From contig CAZBWV010000104.1 in the NCBI GenBank assembly GCA_964495805.1, positions 1 to 25,298 of the forward strand: a DNA stretch of 25,298 bases, read 5' to 3'. A program made the position numbers and the translations under genes. The notes below the pieces were generated by a model, which was given only the letters and a program-made list of their open reading frames with translations, did no database searches and was not told where the DNA came from. Each line of letters starts with the position of its first letter. Position 1 is the stretch's first letter. Source of the DNA: JALXCH01 sp964495805 (GTDB taxonomy: Bacteria > Calditrichota > Calditrichia > RBG-13-44-9). Shown in pieces: positions 7,617-15,519 of the stretch.

Positions 7617-8612
7617 TCAGGCAAGCTGATGCTTTCGGGAAAGGAGCAGGTAAAGAAAAAATGGTCCCCCTATGGTTGCGGTGATGATTCCCACCGGGAT
7701 GTCCAGCGGTGCCATGACTGTTCGGGCGACAGTATCGCATAAAGCCAGAAAGGCACCACCGGAAAGAAACGAAGCAGGGATTAGAAATCGATGATCAGGA
7801 CCTACAAGCAGGCGCATCAGGTGGGGGACGATGAGACCGACAAAACCGATCGGACCGGTAAATGCCACCACAATTCCGGTAATTAATGAGGCAACAAAAA
7901 AACTTACTCCCTGAACCTTCCCCAGAGGAACCCCTTTACTAAGAGCCGCATCATCTGACAAACTGATAAGGTTAAACATCCGGGACATCCCGAACAGAAT
8001 GGTCACCCCGATAAACCAGAAAGGTAACACCCGCGCAATACCCTGCCAATCTACCACATCCAGGCCGCCCATCATCCAGCGAATCATCTGGTGAGTTTCG
8101 GTAAAATCGGCCAGGAAGTGCACAATCAGCACCAGCGCACTAAAGAAATAACTGATGGTGACACCAGCCAGAATCATGGTGTACACGGAAAGACGCTGGC
8201 TGGAGCGTCCTAAAAGATACACCAGCGCTACCGTGCCCAGACTGCCCAGAAACGCAGCCACCTGAACGGTGGAAAATCCCAGCAACGAAACTTCCAGCCC
8301 CAATTTAATTGCCAGCACTGCCCCCAGCGTTCCCCCGCTGGAAACACCCAATGTGTACGGAGTTGCCAGTGGATTGCGCAGCAGCGCCTGAAAAACCACT
8401 CCCACCAGGGAAAGCGAAGCTCCCGCCATCAGCGCCAGAACAACCCGCGGTAATCGTACCCGGAAAAAGATAATCCCCTCCGGATTCGAATAACCGTGCA
8501 AATAGGCAAGCACCTGTGAGAGATGGACCGGTTGGGAACCAATTAATGGTACCATAACGAAGACACCCACAAAGAAAAAAATAAGTGCAACCAATGTTCC
8601 GATTTTTTTCAT
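7617..8612 (-). CDS. btuC: Cobalamin ABC transporter permease (BtuC/FecCD family)
   Basis: This 331-residue inner-membrane permease has about ten hydrophobic segments and the FecCD-family signatures: RLPRVVLALMAGASLSLVG near residue 55, RNPLATPYTLGVSSG near 80-95, and GPIGFVGLIVPHLMR near 265, which includes the region that contacts the ATPase. The family includes B12, heme and siderophore importers. The B12 call comes from the riboswitch and the BtuB-like gene at the head of the cluster, not from this sequence alone. It is the last gene of the operon, 48 bases after the ATPase, with only a weak ribosome site before the ATG at 8612. Confidence 0.87.
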   Translation of the reverse strand: MKKIGTLVALIFFFVGVFVMVPLIGSQPVHLSQVLAYLHGYSNPEGIIFFRVRLPRVVLALMAGASLSLVGVVFQALLRNPLATPYTLGVSSGGTLGAVLAIKLGLEVSLLGFSTVQVAAFLGSLGTVALVYLLGRSSQRLSVYTMILAGVTISYFFSALVLIVHFLADFTETHQMIRWMMGGLDVVDWQGIARVLPFWFIGVTILFGMSRMFNLISLSDDAALSKGVPLGKVQGVSFFVASLITGIVVAFTGPIGFVGLIVPHLMRLLVGPDHRFLIPASFLSGGAFLALCDTVARTVMAPLDIPVGIITATIGGPFFLYLLLSRKHQLA

Positions 8613-8660
8613 CTCTATTTGATGCTGTTTTCAACGGTTGCCAGGGAACAACCGTAAGGT

Positions 8661-9434
8661 TTACTCCGGTAACTCAGGAATGACCACCGGAACGTTATCC
8701 GTCAGTTTAAATATGCGAAATGGAACTTCGTACACTTCAGAGAGCAGTTCTGATGTTACCACCTGCCTGGTCGGCCCATCCGCAATGAGTTGGCCGTTTT
8801 TAAGCACCAATAAACGCTGGCTAAACCGGAGAGCCAGCAAAATATCGTGGGTAACAACCAGCACAGTTTTTCTCTCTTCACGGCTGAGACGCTGCAAAAT
8901 CCGGTAAAAATGAATTTGATGTTTCACATCTAAAGCGGTGGTGGGTTCGTCCAATAAGAGAATTTCCGGTTCCTGCGCCAGAGCTGAAGCCAGAATTACC
9001 CGCTGACGTTCTCCGCCGCTGAGGGTAAAAAAATCACGATGGCGAAGCGCTTTGCATTCGGTAAGCTCCATAGCCCGTTCAACCGCCAGCCGGTCCTGTG
9101 TACTCTCCCGCCAGCCAGCTCCCTGATGAGGGAACCTCCCCATCGCTACAATCTCCTCCGCAGTAAAATGAAAGGACACCGTGAAAAGCTGGGGAACGTA
9201 TCCCACGATTCTGGCAAACTCACGACGAGAATAGTGTTTTATCTCCTTACCGTGTAAGGAGAGATGTCCGGCAGCGGGCGTTAAAATTCCGTCCAGTAAT
9301 TTGAGCAAAGTGGATTTTCCCGCGCCATTCGGGCCAATGATACCCACGAATTCACCCGGTTCAATCCGGAATGAGACATCCTTCAGAACTGTTTTTCGAT
9401 GATACCCAAATGTTAAATTATTGACCTGAATCAT
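8661..9434 (-). CDS. btuD: Cobalamin ABC transporter ATP-binding protein (BtuD/FecE family)
   Basis: This 257-residue cytoplasmic ATPase drives the BtuC-like permease. Walker A GPNGAGKST is at 34-42, the Q-loop Gln82, the signature LSGGE at 138-142, Walker B ILLLDEP at 158-164, and the switch His196 in VVTHD. I chose the ATG at 9434, which gives the normal MIQVNNLTFGYH beginning; the frame open to 9527 adds 31 residues without family similarity. With this start it overlaps the end of the binding-protein gene by 17 bases, so translation is probably coupled. Like the permease, it could serve siderophores in another context; the riboswitch and receptor point to B12. Confidence 0.9.
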   Translation of the reverse strand: MIQVNNLTFGYHRKTVLKDVSFRIEPGEFVGIIGPNGAGKSTLLKLLDGILTPAAGHLSLHGKEIKHYSRREFARIVGYVPQLFTVSFHFTAEEIVAMGRFPHQGAGWRESTQDRLAVERAMELTECKALRHRDFFTLSGGERQRVILASALAQEPEILLLDEPTTALDVKHQIHFYRILQRLSREERKTVLVVTHDILLALRFSQRLLVLKNGQLIADGPTRQVVTSELLSEVYEVPFRIFKLTDNVPVVIPELPE

Positions 9435-10311
9435 TCGCCCGGATTCCAATTGAATGGATAATTTGAAAAAATGCCACTGCCACACGGGCAATGCGTGGTC
9501 CTGGAATGAGAAACATCTCATCATCAAACAAAAAAATGCGCTGGTTACGAACCGCCGGTATGGTAGGCAATTTTCTCCATAATTTCAAGATGTTTTCCCG
9601 ACGTTGAGCACTTAGATAACCGGGAGGATGAAATTCCAGAATCACCTGAATCGGTGTGGTAAGCAGTGCTTCCTGGTTTACGTTAAAATAGTGCAGGTTT
9701 ATGTCGGGGAAAGCAGTCTGTCCTCCTGCCATCTTCCACAATTGCCCAAGATAGCTATTTCTTCCGGCAGCGTACAATCCGCGTAATTCTCCCATCTGAC
9801 GTCCGACCAATAGCAACCCGATAGGATGTTCATTTAACGAATCAGCACTTCGTTTAACCATCTGTAAGGTGTCCCGGATGCCCTGAACCACCGCCTGTGC
9901 CCGATTGGATGCTCCCAGCGTTTCGCCCAACACCCGAAGGCTGTGCAAAATTTCCTCCACCGTCTCATCGGGCAGCTCCAGCACCGGAAGTCCCAACGAT
10001 TGAAATTTTTTCCGCTTTTCCGGTGAAGGGAGCATGACAATCAGGTCCGGATGGAGGGAGAGAATCTTTTCGTAATCAGTGTTCAGGTAGCCACCGACGG
10101 ATGGAATCTCCCGCACCGCCGGTGGATAGCGATCGTACTCCGTCCGCCCCACCAGTCGATCCTGTACACCCAGCTTAAAAATCATTTCTGTTAGATTGGG
10201 TGCCAGAGACACAATCCGCTGTGGTCTTTTTGCTGAACCGGGAGTCGCTGCTATTAAAAGCAGCAGAACTCCCGACAGCATAACCCCCGATAAAAAGCGA
10301 TATCTATTCAT
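9418..10311 (-). CDS. btuF: Periplasmic cobalamin-binding protein (BtuF-like)
   Basis: This 297-residue helical-backbone (class III) binding protein should carry B12 from the outer-membrane receptor to the ABC permease. Residues 1-27 form a signal peptide (hydrophobic core SGVMLSGVLLLLIAA, cleavage near PGSA). The mature start RIVSLAPNLTEMIFKLGV and the following VGRTEYDRYPPAV match the BtuF pattern. SVGGYLNTDYEKILSLHPDLIV is the family's second conserved block. There is no lipobox, so it is probably soluble. I chose ATG 10311 because AGGGGG precedes it; an upstream in-frame start at 10344 would put that site inside the gene. It overlaps the ATPase gene by 17 bases and follows the propeller gene by 56. 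Confidence 0.88.
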   Translation of the reverse strand: MNRYRFLSGVMLSGVLLLLIAATPGSAKRPQRIVSLAPNLTEMIFKLGVQDRLVGRTEYDRYPPAVREIPSVGGYLNTDYEKILSLHPDLIVMLPSPEKRKKFQSLGLPVLELPDETVEEILHSLRVLGETLGASNRAQAVVQGIRDTLQMVKRSADSLNEHPIGLLLVGRQMGELRGLYAAGRNSYLGQLWKMAGGQTAFPDINLHYFNVNQEALLTTPIQVILEFHPPGYLSAQRRENILKLWRKLPTIPAVRNQRIFLFDDEMFLIPGPRIARVAVAFFQIIHSIGIRANDSGQ

Positions 10312-10367
10312 AACCCCCTTATTTTCCTGCGGGAAGAAAATCAAACTCCCCTATCCTGTTTGTGACA

Positions 10368-11654
10368 TTAACGCATCAACACCATGCGACGCACTTTTTG
10401 CCAGGAACCTACCCGAAGACGATAGTAATAAATTCCCGAAGCAACCGGCTCCCCTTGCTGATTGGTACCATCCCAGCTTACCTGATGATTGCCTGCGCTT
10501 TGCCTACCACGAACCAGTGTGGCTACCTTCCTGCCCTGAATATCGAATACCTCCAGTTGTACATTTTGATTGCAGCTGAGGTAAAAAGCAATGGTTGTGG
10601 AAGGATTGAATGGGTTGGGATAATTCGGGAACAGCTCAAAGTACTCTGCCAGCGGATTTTCGGTGTTGCCAATTCCACTGGAAATTGGTTCATATACTGC
10701 CACGGAAACCGGACCGTCTCCTACCGGATAAGCGGCAATTCGTTGATAGTTACTGTTAAAAATCCGTAGTGAATCGGCACTGAAATCGGTAATATAGATA
10801 TTTTGTTCCCGGTCAATGGCAATTCCGGGACCTCCAGGTAATGGATTGCTGCCATCCACTTCAAACTGTCCGGTGGACTGATTGTACACCATAACGCCAC
10901 TACCAAACGTGGCCAGAACAATTCTGGCATCCTGCATGGCACGAATTCCGGTAATAAAAGCTGCGGTATGCACCGTATCGATGGGTTGCAGAGTATTTGC
11001 ATCAAAAATATGCACTGACCCGGCATTGGTCATATAATCGCCCGTGCAAGCAATCAGGATATGTCCCAGACTATCACGGGTTACATCCTGTGGGTTCACA
11101 TCCACATGGAGCGTATCCACCACCTGCAGGGTGTTTAAATCCACTACCGTCACTTCCCCCGGATTGTAGCCGGAGCCATTAAATCCGCTGTTAGTTACCA
11201 ATAACCGGTTGCCAGCAATGCACATACCTTCTGGTCCCATACCGGTGGGAATATGTTGCAGTACCTGGCCGGTGTTCACATTCACCAGCGCCACTTGATT
11301 GGCAAACAATTCACTGACAAAAGCAAGGGAATCGTTCCAGATGACAATATTCCATGGATTACTGCCACTGCCAATCTCTAAAAAACGCTGGGTGGCTAAT
11401 GGGTTCAGACCAATCACCTGCACATTGTTTACACCGGAATTAACCACAAAGCCCGTTTCATCGTGTAACACGATCTGGTTTGTATAGAGTCCCAGTGCCA
11501 GCGCATCGATGGTGACATTCTGGGATTCCAGATTCACGACGCTGAGATTCTGCCCCAGACTGTTCACCACGTATGCCGATTTTGGTAAGGTTTGTGCAAA
11601 TACCACGTGCAAAAGCATAATTGCTCCGACAATCCATGGTAATAGTTGTTTCAT
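10368..11654 (-). CDS. Secreted YncE/BtuG-like beta-propeller with C-terminal sorting-like domain
   Basis: This 428-residue exported protein has a signal peptide at 1-20 ending VVFA-QT. Residues about 25-325 consist of repeated blade-like segments of about 40-45 residues (for example AYVVNSLGQNLSVVNLESQ, VALVNVNTGQVLQHIPTGMGPEG, GEVTVVDLNTLQVVDTLHVDVNPQD), as in YncE-type seven-bladed propellers. Residues about 337-428 form a separate domain starting LFPNYPNPFNPSTTI and ending ASGIYYYRLRVGSWQKVRRMVLMR, which matches FlgD-like or type-A (T9SS-type) sorting tails. It is the second gene of the riboswitch-controlled B12 operon, directly after the BtuB-like receptor (48 bases, AGGAGG before the ATG). 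In Bacteroides the B12-binding surface lipoprotein BtuG is also a propeller encoded with BtuB. By position and fold I infer the same role, but there is no lipobox here, and B12 binding is not shown. Confidence 0.82.
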   Translation of the reverse strand: MKQLLPWIVGAIMLLHVVFAQTLPKSAYVVNSLGQNLSVVNLESQNVTIDALALGLYTNQIVLHDETGFVVNSGVNNVQVIGLNPLATQRFLEIGSGSNPWNIVIWNDSLAFVSELFANQVALVNVNTGQVLQHIPTGMGPEGMCIAGNRLLVTNSGFNGSGYNPGEVTVVDLNTLQVVDTLHVDVNPQDVTRDSLGHILIACTGDYMTNAGSVHIFDANTLQPIDTVHTAAFITGIRAMQDARIVLATFGSGVMVYNQSTGQFEVDGSNPLPGGPGIAIDREQNIYITDFSADSLRIFNSNYQRIAAYPVGDGPVSVAVYEPISSGIGNTENPLAEYFELFPNYPNPFNPSTTIAFYLSCNQNVQLEVFDIQGRKVATLVRGRQSAGNHQVSWDGTNQQGEPVASGIYYYRLRVGSWQKVRRMVLMR

Positions 11655-11702
11655 AGTAACCTCCTGAGTTTAAATGTAAGTGTCCAATTCATCGATTCCG
11701 TT

Positions 11703-13913
11703 TTATCGGGACAATTTCCGTACGATTTTCAGGCTCATCTGGAAATGACGCCCGGGCATGGGATATCCGAAAATTAGCTGGTAATCCTGATTCCCCAGAT
11801 TTTTAATGGCCAGCATAGCAGTAAATTGAAATTCATTCAGCTGAAATTCCTGACTGAATGCCACATCCCACACCTGGTACGGAGGCAGGCTGGTTCCGCG
11901 CGAATTAGCCGGTACGGTTTCCCGTTGGCTAACATTCTGATAAAAAAGCATGATTTTCCAACCCTGATGGTGCAAAACCATCGTTCCGTTCCAGGTATAG
12001 GGTGGTACAAAAACAAGTTGTTTTCCGTACAATAAGGGATCGGGAGTACGATTGGTGGCGCGAATTGAACTGTAATTCAGGGAAAGAGTCAGCCACCCTG
12101 GCCAGAGGGTTTGCTGAAGCGAAATGTCCACTCCCTTTTTCTCCGCCCGATACAGATTTTCCGGTCGCCACACGCCATTTAAACCGCGCAGCCAGTAAAT
12201 CAAATCAGTAATTTCTTCCCGATAGGCATAAAGATACAGGTTCGGATAAAACACACCGTTTTTCTGAAAACTTATCCCGGCACCCAGACTTTTCTTCCGT
12301 TCCGGGCTAAGCTCAGGATTTCCGCTGGAACGGGCATCGCCAACCCAGAACAAACTGTTGAAATCCGGGTAACGAACACTCCGCGCCAGGGAGAAAAAAA
12401 CGGACAGATTCTGGCAACCGGAAGGAATCAGTGCAATGCGCAGAGAAGGATATCCCAGCGCTTTCTCTCCAAAATACTGCATAAACCGAATTCCCGGCTG
12501 AATCCGCAAACTTTGCCACAGATACTTCACCGGTACCAGTTCCCACTCCAGGGTAGTAAACATACCAGCACTGGTTCGTCGGTGAACTCCCATGCTCCGT
12601 TCCGGATACAAGCGATCTTCCTGAAAAAGATATTCTTGAAAATACTCACCCCCTGTTTTCCATAACCAGCGGGAAGCAATTTGCCAGCTTATCCGTGCGC
12701 TTGCCTGAAAAGTTCGATCGGTTTGTCGGGAAGCATATCGGGTAAATACTATCGGATCGGCTTCATTGTGGTATTCCTGGGTTAAGTTTACCCATCCGAA
12801 TTCCCATTCCGCTACCAGCCGACTGTGCACCACCAGTTGTTGATGAAAATGAACATTCCACTGAAACTGATTCAGGTGAGCCCCATAATTCCGATATTCA
12901 TTGAAATATGGCGAAGGAAGTCCCCGAACGCTATTTCCGGCAGAAAAGGAAAGACGGCTATGGAATTTTCCTGCGCGATGAAGCAATTTGCCGAAAAAGT
13001 TTCGGTTTCGGAAATAAGCATTCTCCCGAATCCAGTCTTCGCCTTTGTACCGATAGGGGAAGTTCTGGCGGGAGTAATTTTGCCGGAAGCTTCCCAGCAA
13101 CTGCCACGCAGCATATCTCCGACGAAGGGAAAATTCCCCGGCAGCAAAACCGAAACTACCTGCTTTTCCGGTAAGCTGGACATCCTGTTGTTGAGAAGCA
13201 CAGGATTGCGTATGGAAGTGAATCACCCCATCAAACGCATTTGCGCCATAGCGAGCGGCATCTCCCTGCAACTCCACTTCAATTCGCTCCACCTGATTTA
13301 AAGGAATGCGCGACAAATCCACCTCACCGGTCTGCGGATTATTCAATCGCTGTCCGTCCAGCAAAACCAGCACCTGAGAGGACCTGCTTCCGTGCAGACG
13401 AATACGCGTCTCACTCCCTTCCCCGGAAACCGATTCAATCCGAACACCAGCAATGCTCTGGAGAACCGCGCGCATCCCCAACGGTGCCAGCTGCCGAATC
13501 TGTTCCCGGGTAATCACCCGAACGGAACCGGTCCGGTACAATTCCACTGCCGGAGCCGAAACAACCACCGTATCAGCTGAATAAACAATAGGTTGCAGGG
13601 CAACCACCAGTCGCGTCGGTTGATCTTCCCTGATGCGCACCATGGGAAAATCTCTGGATTGGTAGCCTGGTGCCCGAACAATGATCCGATATATCCCCGG
13701 GGGAATGTTCTCCAGTGCAAAATACCCGGTTTCGTCACTCCGGGCAGAATAGGTAGTATTCTCCACCTCAACAATTGCTCCGGAAAGAGGTTCCTGTAAA
13801 TCAGCGCGAAATATCCGTCCTTCCAAACGCAGATTGCTCTGGGCATGCACCCACAGTACACCCATTAATAGGGTTAGCAAAACAACACGATATGTGTCAA
13901 GTACACGATTCAA
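11703..13913 (-). CDS. btuB: TonB-dependent cobalamin receptor (BtuB-like) with N-terminal carboxypeptidase-regulatory-like domain
   Basis: This 736-residue outer-membrane receptor has a signal peptide (1 to about 24, ending VHA-Q). A CarboxypepD-regulatory-like domain covers about 28-108 (GAIVEVENTTYSARSDETGYF...PPGIYRI). A TonB-box-like DTVVVSA is at 114-120, close to the E. coli BtuB box DTLVVTA. The plug spans about 125-240 (RIRLHGSRSSQVLVLLDGQRLN, RIEVELQGDAARYG), and a beta-barrel runs to the C-terminus. The cobalamin riboswitch immediately upstream supports B12 or another corrinoid as substrate. The start read here is TTG at 13913: it follows a GGTGG about 11 bases upstream and gives a proper signal peptide, while the next ATG (residue 17) would destroy it. 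It heads the operon with the propeller, binding protein, ATPase and permease. Confidence 0.9.
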   Translation of the reverse strand: MNRVLDTYRVVLLTLLMGVLWVHAQSNLRLEGRIFRADLQEPLSGAIVEVENTTYSARSDETGYFALENIPPGIYRIIVRAPGYQSRDFPMVRIREDQPTRLVVALQPIVYSADTVVVSAPAVELYRTGSVRVITREQIRQLAPLGMRAVLQSIAGVRIESVSGEGSETRIRLHGSRSSQVLVLLDGQRLNNPQTGEVDLSRIPLNQVERIEVELQGDAARYGANAFDGVIHFHTQSCASQQQDVQLTGKAGSFGFAAGEFSLRRRYAAWQLLGSFRQNYSRQNFPYRYKGEDWIRENAYFRNRNFFGKLLHRAGKFHSRLSFSAGNSVRGLPSPYFNEYRNYGAHLNQFQWNVHFHQQLVVHSRLVAEWEFGWVNLTQEYHNEADPIVFTRYASRQTDRTFQASARISWQIASRWLWKTGGEYFQEYLFQEDRLYPERSMGVHRRTSAGMFTTLEWELVPVKYLWQSLRIQPGIRFMQYFGEKALGYPSLRIALIPSGCQNLSVFFSLARSVRYPDFNSLFWVGDARSSGNPELSPERKKSLGAGISFQKNGVFYPNLYLYAYREEITDLIYWLRGLNGVWRPENLYRAEKKGVDISLQQTLWPGWLTLSLNYSSIRATNRTPDPLLYGKQLVFVPPYTWNGTMVLHHQGWKIMLFYQNVSQRETVPANSRGTSLPPYQVWDVAFSQEFQLNEFQFTAMLAIKNLGNQDYQLIFGYPMPGRHFQMSLKIVRKLSR

Positions 13914-13962
13914 AATACAGTTACCACCGGCTTTTTATCTGTGGATAAATCGTTATCCAAAT

Positions 13963-14000
13963 AAAAAAAAGCCCCAACCTTCTGGAGAAAAGATTGGGGC
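13963..14000 (-). terminator. Intrinsic terminator of the B12 riboswitch leader
   Basis: On the minus strand GCCCCAATCTT and AAGGTTGGGGC pair into an 11-base-pair stem with one G-U, followed directly by eight Ts (13970-13963). It lies between the riboswitch aptamer and the receptor start, 50 bases before the TTG, so it is the OFF-state structure of the leader rather than an end-of-gene terminator. Confidence 0.9.
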
Positions 14001-14047
14001 ATATTACGAAGATACTGCCTGAGAAAATTCAACTGCATATCAACGAA

Positions 14048-14069
14048 CCCAACCTTCCCGCGAAGGTTT
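14048..14069 (-). promoter_or_regulatory. Anti-antiterminator / antiterminator segment of the B12 leader
   Basis: On the minus strand AACCTTC (14068-14062) pairs with GAAGGTT (14057-14051) around a four-base loop, just downstream of aptamer stem P1. The minus-strand word GAAGGTTGGG (14057-14048) is repeated exactly at 13982-13973, where it is the 3' arm of the terminator. The upstream copy can therefore pair with the terminator's 5' arm (CCCAATCTT, one G-U) and act as antiterminator, unless held in its own hairpin. The switching logic is inferred from these complementarities. Confidence 0.65.
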
Positions 14070-14079
14070 CTCCGGGTTG

Positions 14080-14246
14080 TTCATTTCAGCCGGTCTCCTG
14101 ACTCAGGGATCAACCTACTCACTCGCCTTCCCATCCGCTTTCGGCGAATGCCGAAAAACAGACAGTGGCTCGGATGAGCTTTCGTCCCCCATCACAGTTG
14201 CGGGGCAGTGGCGGATTTTCACCGCGCTTCCCGTCACTGAAATGAA
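14080..14246 (-). promoter_or_regulatory. Cobalamin (adenosylcobalamin-class) riboswitch aptamer
   Basis: Read on the minus strand, the RNA has all the main cobalamin riboswitch elements in order: GGGAAGCGCGGTGAAAATCC (from about 14231), CCACTGCCCCGCAACTGTGA (14211-14192), GCCACTG, GGGAAGG, and the B12 box GAGTCAGGAGACCGGC (14104-14089). Stem P1 is a perfect ten-base-pair helix, TTCATTTCAG (14246-14237) with CTGAAATGAA (14089-14080). It precedes the BtuB-like receptor and is followed by a terminator, so B12 should shut off transcription of the whole uptake operon. No convincing promoter is visible upstream; TTGACT occurs about 55 bases before the aptamer without a good -10. Confidence 0.96.
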
Positions 14247-14483
14247 ACATCGAATTAATAGATCACGTTCGACGGGGAATTTAACAAGTCAAACCTCCAG
14301 GCACAAGGAAGAATTTAGGAGCACAGAGAAATCTTCCTTATCAATTCTGAACAATGTACACGGGAAAGCGGAATAATTGCCATCCGTTCAAAATTTTTCT
14401 TGATAATTTCCAAAAGGTTCTTTAATTATGGAATCAGCAATTTATGGTTCTTTTTGTTCACTTTAAACGATAGGAGGCGTGCG

Positions 14484-14981
14484 ATGAAAAACAAGAAATG
14501 GTTGTTGGGCGGAATTGCGCTGGCGTTGCTAAACGTCATTGTGTTTAATGTGGGATATGCCAACCGTCCGATTGGCGCTTCCACGGCTTTTCCTTACGTG
14601 GCGGACGTTCTAACTGGTTTCACCTCTTCCGAATACTTTCAGAAGATCGCCACGCCTGGCAACTGGGAGGTTTACTTTCTGTTCGGGGCTCTGATTGGTG
14701 CGTTTCTTTCTGCATTGATTTCCGGTACTTTTCGCATTTTCACCGTCCCGGAACGCTGGAAAAATGTGAAAGGTCCCGAAACCGGCAAACGATTTCTCTG
14801 GGCATTTGTGGGCGGTTTCGTGCTTATTTTAGGTGCCCGTATGGCCGGAGGGTGCACCAGCGGACACATCCTATCCGGTGGAATGCAACTCTCCCTGAGT
14901 AGCCTGATTTTTGGTGGAGTTGCTATCGCTTCCACCATCGTGACCGGCAAACTTTTTTACAGGAGGGCGAAAAATGATTAA
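14484..14981 (+). CDS. YeeE/YedE (TsuA-like) family half-transporter, N-terminal partner
   Basis: This 165-residue membrane protein has hydrophobic segments at about 6-24, 63-85, 106-120 and 131-155. The motif GARMAGGCTSGHILSGG (117-133), with Cys124, is characteristic of the YeeE/YedE family, whose best-known member TsuA imports thiosulfate through conserved cysteines. The ATG at 14484 is chosen for its AGGAGG site six bases upstream; an upstream in-frame ATG at 14400 lacks a ribosome site. It overlaps the next gene by eight bases, and the two together equal one full-length family member. A possible promoter, TTGATA-18-AATTAT, is at 14400-14429. It is divergent from the B12 operon. Transport of a sulfur compound is inferred from family only. 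Confidence 0.82.
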   Translation: MKNKKWLLGGIALALLNVIVFNVGYANRPIGASTAFPYVADVLTGFTSSEYFQKIATPGNWEVYFLFGALIGAFLSALISGTFRIFTVPERWKNVKGPETGKRFLWAFVGGFVLILGARMAGGCTSGHILSGGMQLSLSSLIFGGVAIASTIVTGKLFYRRAKND

Positions 14982-15495
14982 AGTAATTCTTGCCGGAATG
15001 ATTTTCGGTTTTATCCTTCAGCAAACGCGGGTGAACACTTTCGATAAAATTGCCGGATTTGCCATGCTCAAGGATATGCTGGTACCCAAACTCCTGTTAG
15101 CTGCCATCAGTGTGGGAAGCTTTTTGCTTTTTTTAGAAATCCAGGTTGGGATGGCTTCCCTGCATATTAAACCGTTTGTGCTCATCGGGATTGTGGTAGG
15201 AGGCATCCTGTTCGGGATCGGCATGGCAATTCTCGGTTACTGTCCGGGAACTCTAATTGTTTCCGTGGGTGAGGGGGCGCTGGATGCATTGCTGGGTATA
15301 GCTGGTGGACTGGTCGCTGGCTGGCTGTTTACGGTGATATTCCCCGCCATTCAACCGCTGTTAGGTCCTAATCTGGGAAAAATCAATCTATACACCGGAA
15401 ACACTCTGGTAACCGGTGGGATTGTTCTTCTCTATGCAGTGGTCCTTATGTGGATTGCTTTCTATCTGGATAAAATTGATCAGAATCTTTCCTGA
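14974..15495 (+). CDS. YeeE/YedE (TsuA-like) family half-transporter, C-terminal partner
   Basis: This 173-residue protein is almost wholly hydrophobic, with about five transmembrane stretches. GMAILGYCPGTLIVSVGEG (83-101), with Cys90, is the second conserved cysteine motif of the YeeE/YedE family. The N-terminal QQTRVNTFDKIAGFAMLKD resembles the re-entrant or loop region found in such half-proteins. The start ATG lies inside the end of the previous gene, with AGGAGGG seven bases upstream, so the two products are probably made together and associate as a heterodimer. A hairpin at 15520-15552 follows the stop. The substrate is not readable; thiosulfate or another reduced sulfur compound is the family expectation. 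Confidence 0.82.
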   Translation: MIKVILAGMIFGFILQQTRVNTFDKIAGFAMLKDMLVPKLLLAAISVGSFLLFLEIQVGMASLHIKPFVLIGIVVGGILFGIGMAILGYCPGTLIVSVGEGALDALLGIAGGLVAGWLFTVIFPAIQPLLGPNLGKINLYTGNTLVTGGIVLLYAVVLMWIAFYLDKIDQNLS

Positions 15496-15519
15496 GAATT
15501 CAGTCCCTATTTCCTTAAG

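Noticed and set aside
7206..7740. Minus-strand frames of 124 and 107 residues after the permease gene
   Set aside because: No ribosome site and no recognisable motifs; composition looks like translated non-coding DNA, and the second overlaps btuC.
7617..10311. Iron-siderophore importer as the role of the FecCD-like ABC genes
   Set aside because: The family alone would allow it, but the cobalamin riboswitch and BtuB-like TonB box at the head of the same operon favour B12.
12825..13301. 158-residue plus-strand frame opposite the TonB receptor
   Set aside because: Antisense to the conserved plug and barrel region, with no start signal or motif.
14077..14376. 99-residue plus-strand frame over the riboswitch
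   Set aside because: It is the reverse strand of a highly conserved structured RNA and has no coding signals.
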